Assembly (NCBI GenBank): GCA_032622095.1
Contig: CP136069.1
Location: forward strand, 109,892,278 to 109,956,277
DNA: 64,000 nucleotides
DNA from: Siphonodentalium dalli
Taxonomy: Eukaryota; Mollusca; Scaphopoda; Gadilida; Siphonodentaliidae
Direction: 5' to 3'
This document shows positions 63,261 to 64,000 of the stretch, piece by piece; position 1 is the stretch's first letter, and each line of letters starts with the position of its first letter. The notes beneath the pieces were generated by a model. It was not told where the DNA came from. It saw only the letters and a program-made list of their open reading frames with translations, and did no database searches. Position numbers and translations under genes: made by a program.

Positions 63261-64000
63261 ATAAATTGCCAAATTCTGCATGAAAAGGGTTTAAAATTGG
63301 ACAATATATCCCTCTCAAAATGTATATTAACATTTTCTCTTCAATTTAGTAATATTATGGTATATAAGGACATACTTCAGTTATACAAGATGCATTAGCT
63401 AGTAAAATTGAAAAAAAAAGCTAAATTTTTTGGCTTTATTTTGAGGATTGACACTAATTTTCAGGATGCCTCATATTGGGAAAATAAACCACTACTGCTC
63501 GATATAATCCATTTTTGATTTCAGTAAGGTCTATATTTTGATAAAATACTATAAGAAACGCTGTTATTCACACATATACATATATATAGGAATCAGGGAG
63601 CTAAATGTGTTCTGGAGTCGGGGAGCGAGTACACCGTGGAATGCTAAAGGTGAAGGTAACCGAAGAATGACCTTCACCTGATACATGCGACACGTTATTA
63701 AAGGATGACATCGCGTTTATTTGATTTGTACATAATATCTAAATAATTTAAACTGGTGAATGAATGGGGGAACGGATTTTTGTGAGCGGGAAATGTATTT
63801 AACTAGCTGTTGTAGATCTGGGTTTTTCCAGATCAAATTTGGCTGTGAGATAGCCCTGTCGTACGCTTGGGGATTTATTTTAAAAAGCAAACCCATGACC
63901 TATGATTTTTCTTGCATTTTCGTGATCAACTGGTGTCAATCTAGTTGGGTAAACATCACTGGTATGGCCTGCAGGCTTCAATTCAGCGAATTTGGCCGAA
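63261..64000 (+). repeat. Satellite monomer 47 (partial, cut by window end)
   Basis: 740 bp visible. Hybrid 5' part: D-type ATTTTCTCTTC, B-type AAATTTTTTGG, A-type TATATATAGG, private CATATTGGGAAAATAAAC, then D marks GTACGCTTGG, AAACCCATG and CTAGTTGGG. The array evidently continues past the window. Confidence 0.95.

Larger units (their letters stand above)
1..64000. repeat. Satellite array, ~1.35-kb monomer, 46 complete copies plus one partial
   Basis: The same sequence repeats head to tail across the whole window, always in one orientation. I place the arbitrary monomer start at ATAAATTGCC. Spacing between equivalent points is 1348-1365 bp, apart from the monomer with the transposon. Differences are sparse substitutions, a 3-bp TA-microsatellite indel and homopolymer length. 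Class codes used in the monomer entries: 5' class A has TTTTAAATTGG, GCTAAATGTTTTGG and TATATATAGG; 5' class B has TTTAAAATTGG, GCTAAATTTTTTGG and TATATATAATAGG. The 3' T-run is a (TTTTTTATTTTTATTTTC), b (TTTTATTTTATTTTTTTT), c (TTTTTTTATTTTATTTTC), t (nearly pure T), d (ATATAT, then T8-A-T4) or e (T4-A-T8-A-T4). The V mark is GTGTGATG in place of GTCTGATG. The G-tract is the run after AAGTC. No unrelated flank is visible, so total array size is unknown. A collapsed or miscounted assembly is possible in such a region. Confidence 0.99.

Noticed and set aside
1-64000. CRISPR array
   Set aside because: The repeated unit is about 1.35 kb with no short repeat/unique spacer alternation, and no cas genes are present.
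1-64000. Ribosomal DNA, 5S, histone or snRNA cluster
   Set aside because: I recognise no rRNA, 5S, snRNA or histone sequence in the monomer on either strand.

Overview
This window is satellite DNA with one transposon insertion; I see no convincing gene. All of 1-64000 is a head-to-tail tandem array of one AT-rich monomer of about 1.35 kb (46 complete copies plus a partial 47th, 1348-1365 bp each once the insertion is discounted). The array runs off both ends of the window. Copies differ by only a few substitutions and by homopolymer length, so it is a homogenised, recently amplified satellite. The organism is a eukaryote. Very long near-identical arrays, AT richness and a hAT-type DNA transposon fit an animal genome; my impression of a marine invertebrate is weak, and I cannot name a species or family.

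Layout. (1) The proximal domain, 1 to about 44.1 kb (monomers 1-32 and the 5' part of 33), is built from two 5' haplotypes (A and B) and several 3' T-run haplotypes. Marker variants recur at multi-monomer spacing: a three-monomer pattern at about 16.2-24.3 kb and a four-monomer higher-order pattern of about 5.41 kb at about 21.3-32 kb. (2) The distal domain, about 44.1-64 kb (3' part of monomer 33 to monomer 47), has its own fixed markers (CGCCATG and TTTGGACAG instead of CGCCGTG and TTTAGACAG) and longer C-tracts. It also contains a distinct subfamily, D, scattered in mosaic fashion. (3) Monomer 34, next to the domain switch, carries a 959-bp non-autonomous hAT-like element (45631-46589). It has a perfect 8-bp target duplication, 14-bp terminal inverted repeats and repeated subterminal motifs. 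The other 45 complete monomers are unoccupied versions of the same site.

Each monomer has an AT-rich 5' two thirds with an A-run, a TA microsatellite, a perfect 10-bp stem-loop and a 7-bp stem-loop. This is followed by a roughly 260-bp GC-richer module with alternating G- and C-tracts, then a T-rich tail. A 100-codon open frame is present in 45 of 46 complete copies. Most differences I found inside it change the amino acid and one copy has a stop, so its persistence is explained by overall sequence identity and not by visible coding constraint. Nothing here suggests genes working together; the biology is array amplification, unequal exchange or gene conversion, and one transposition.
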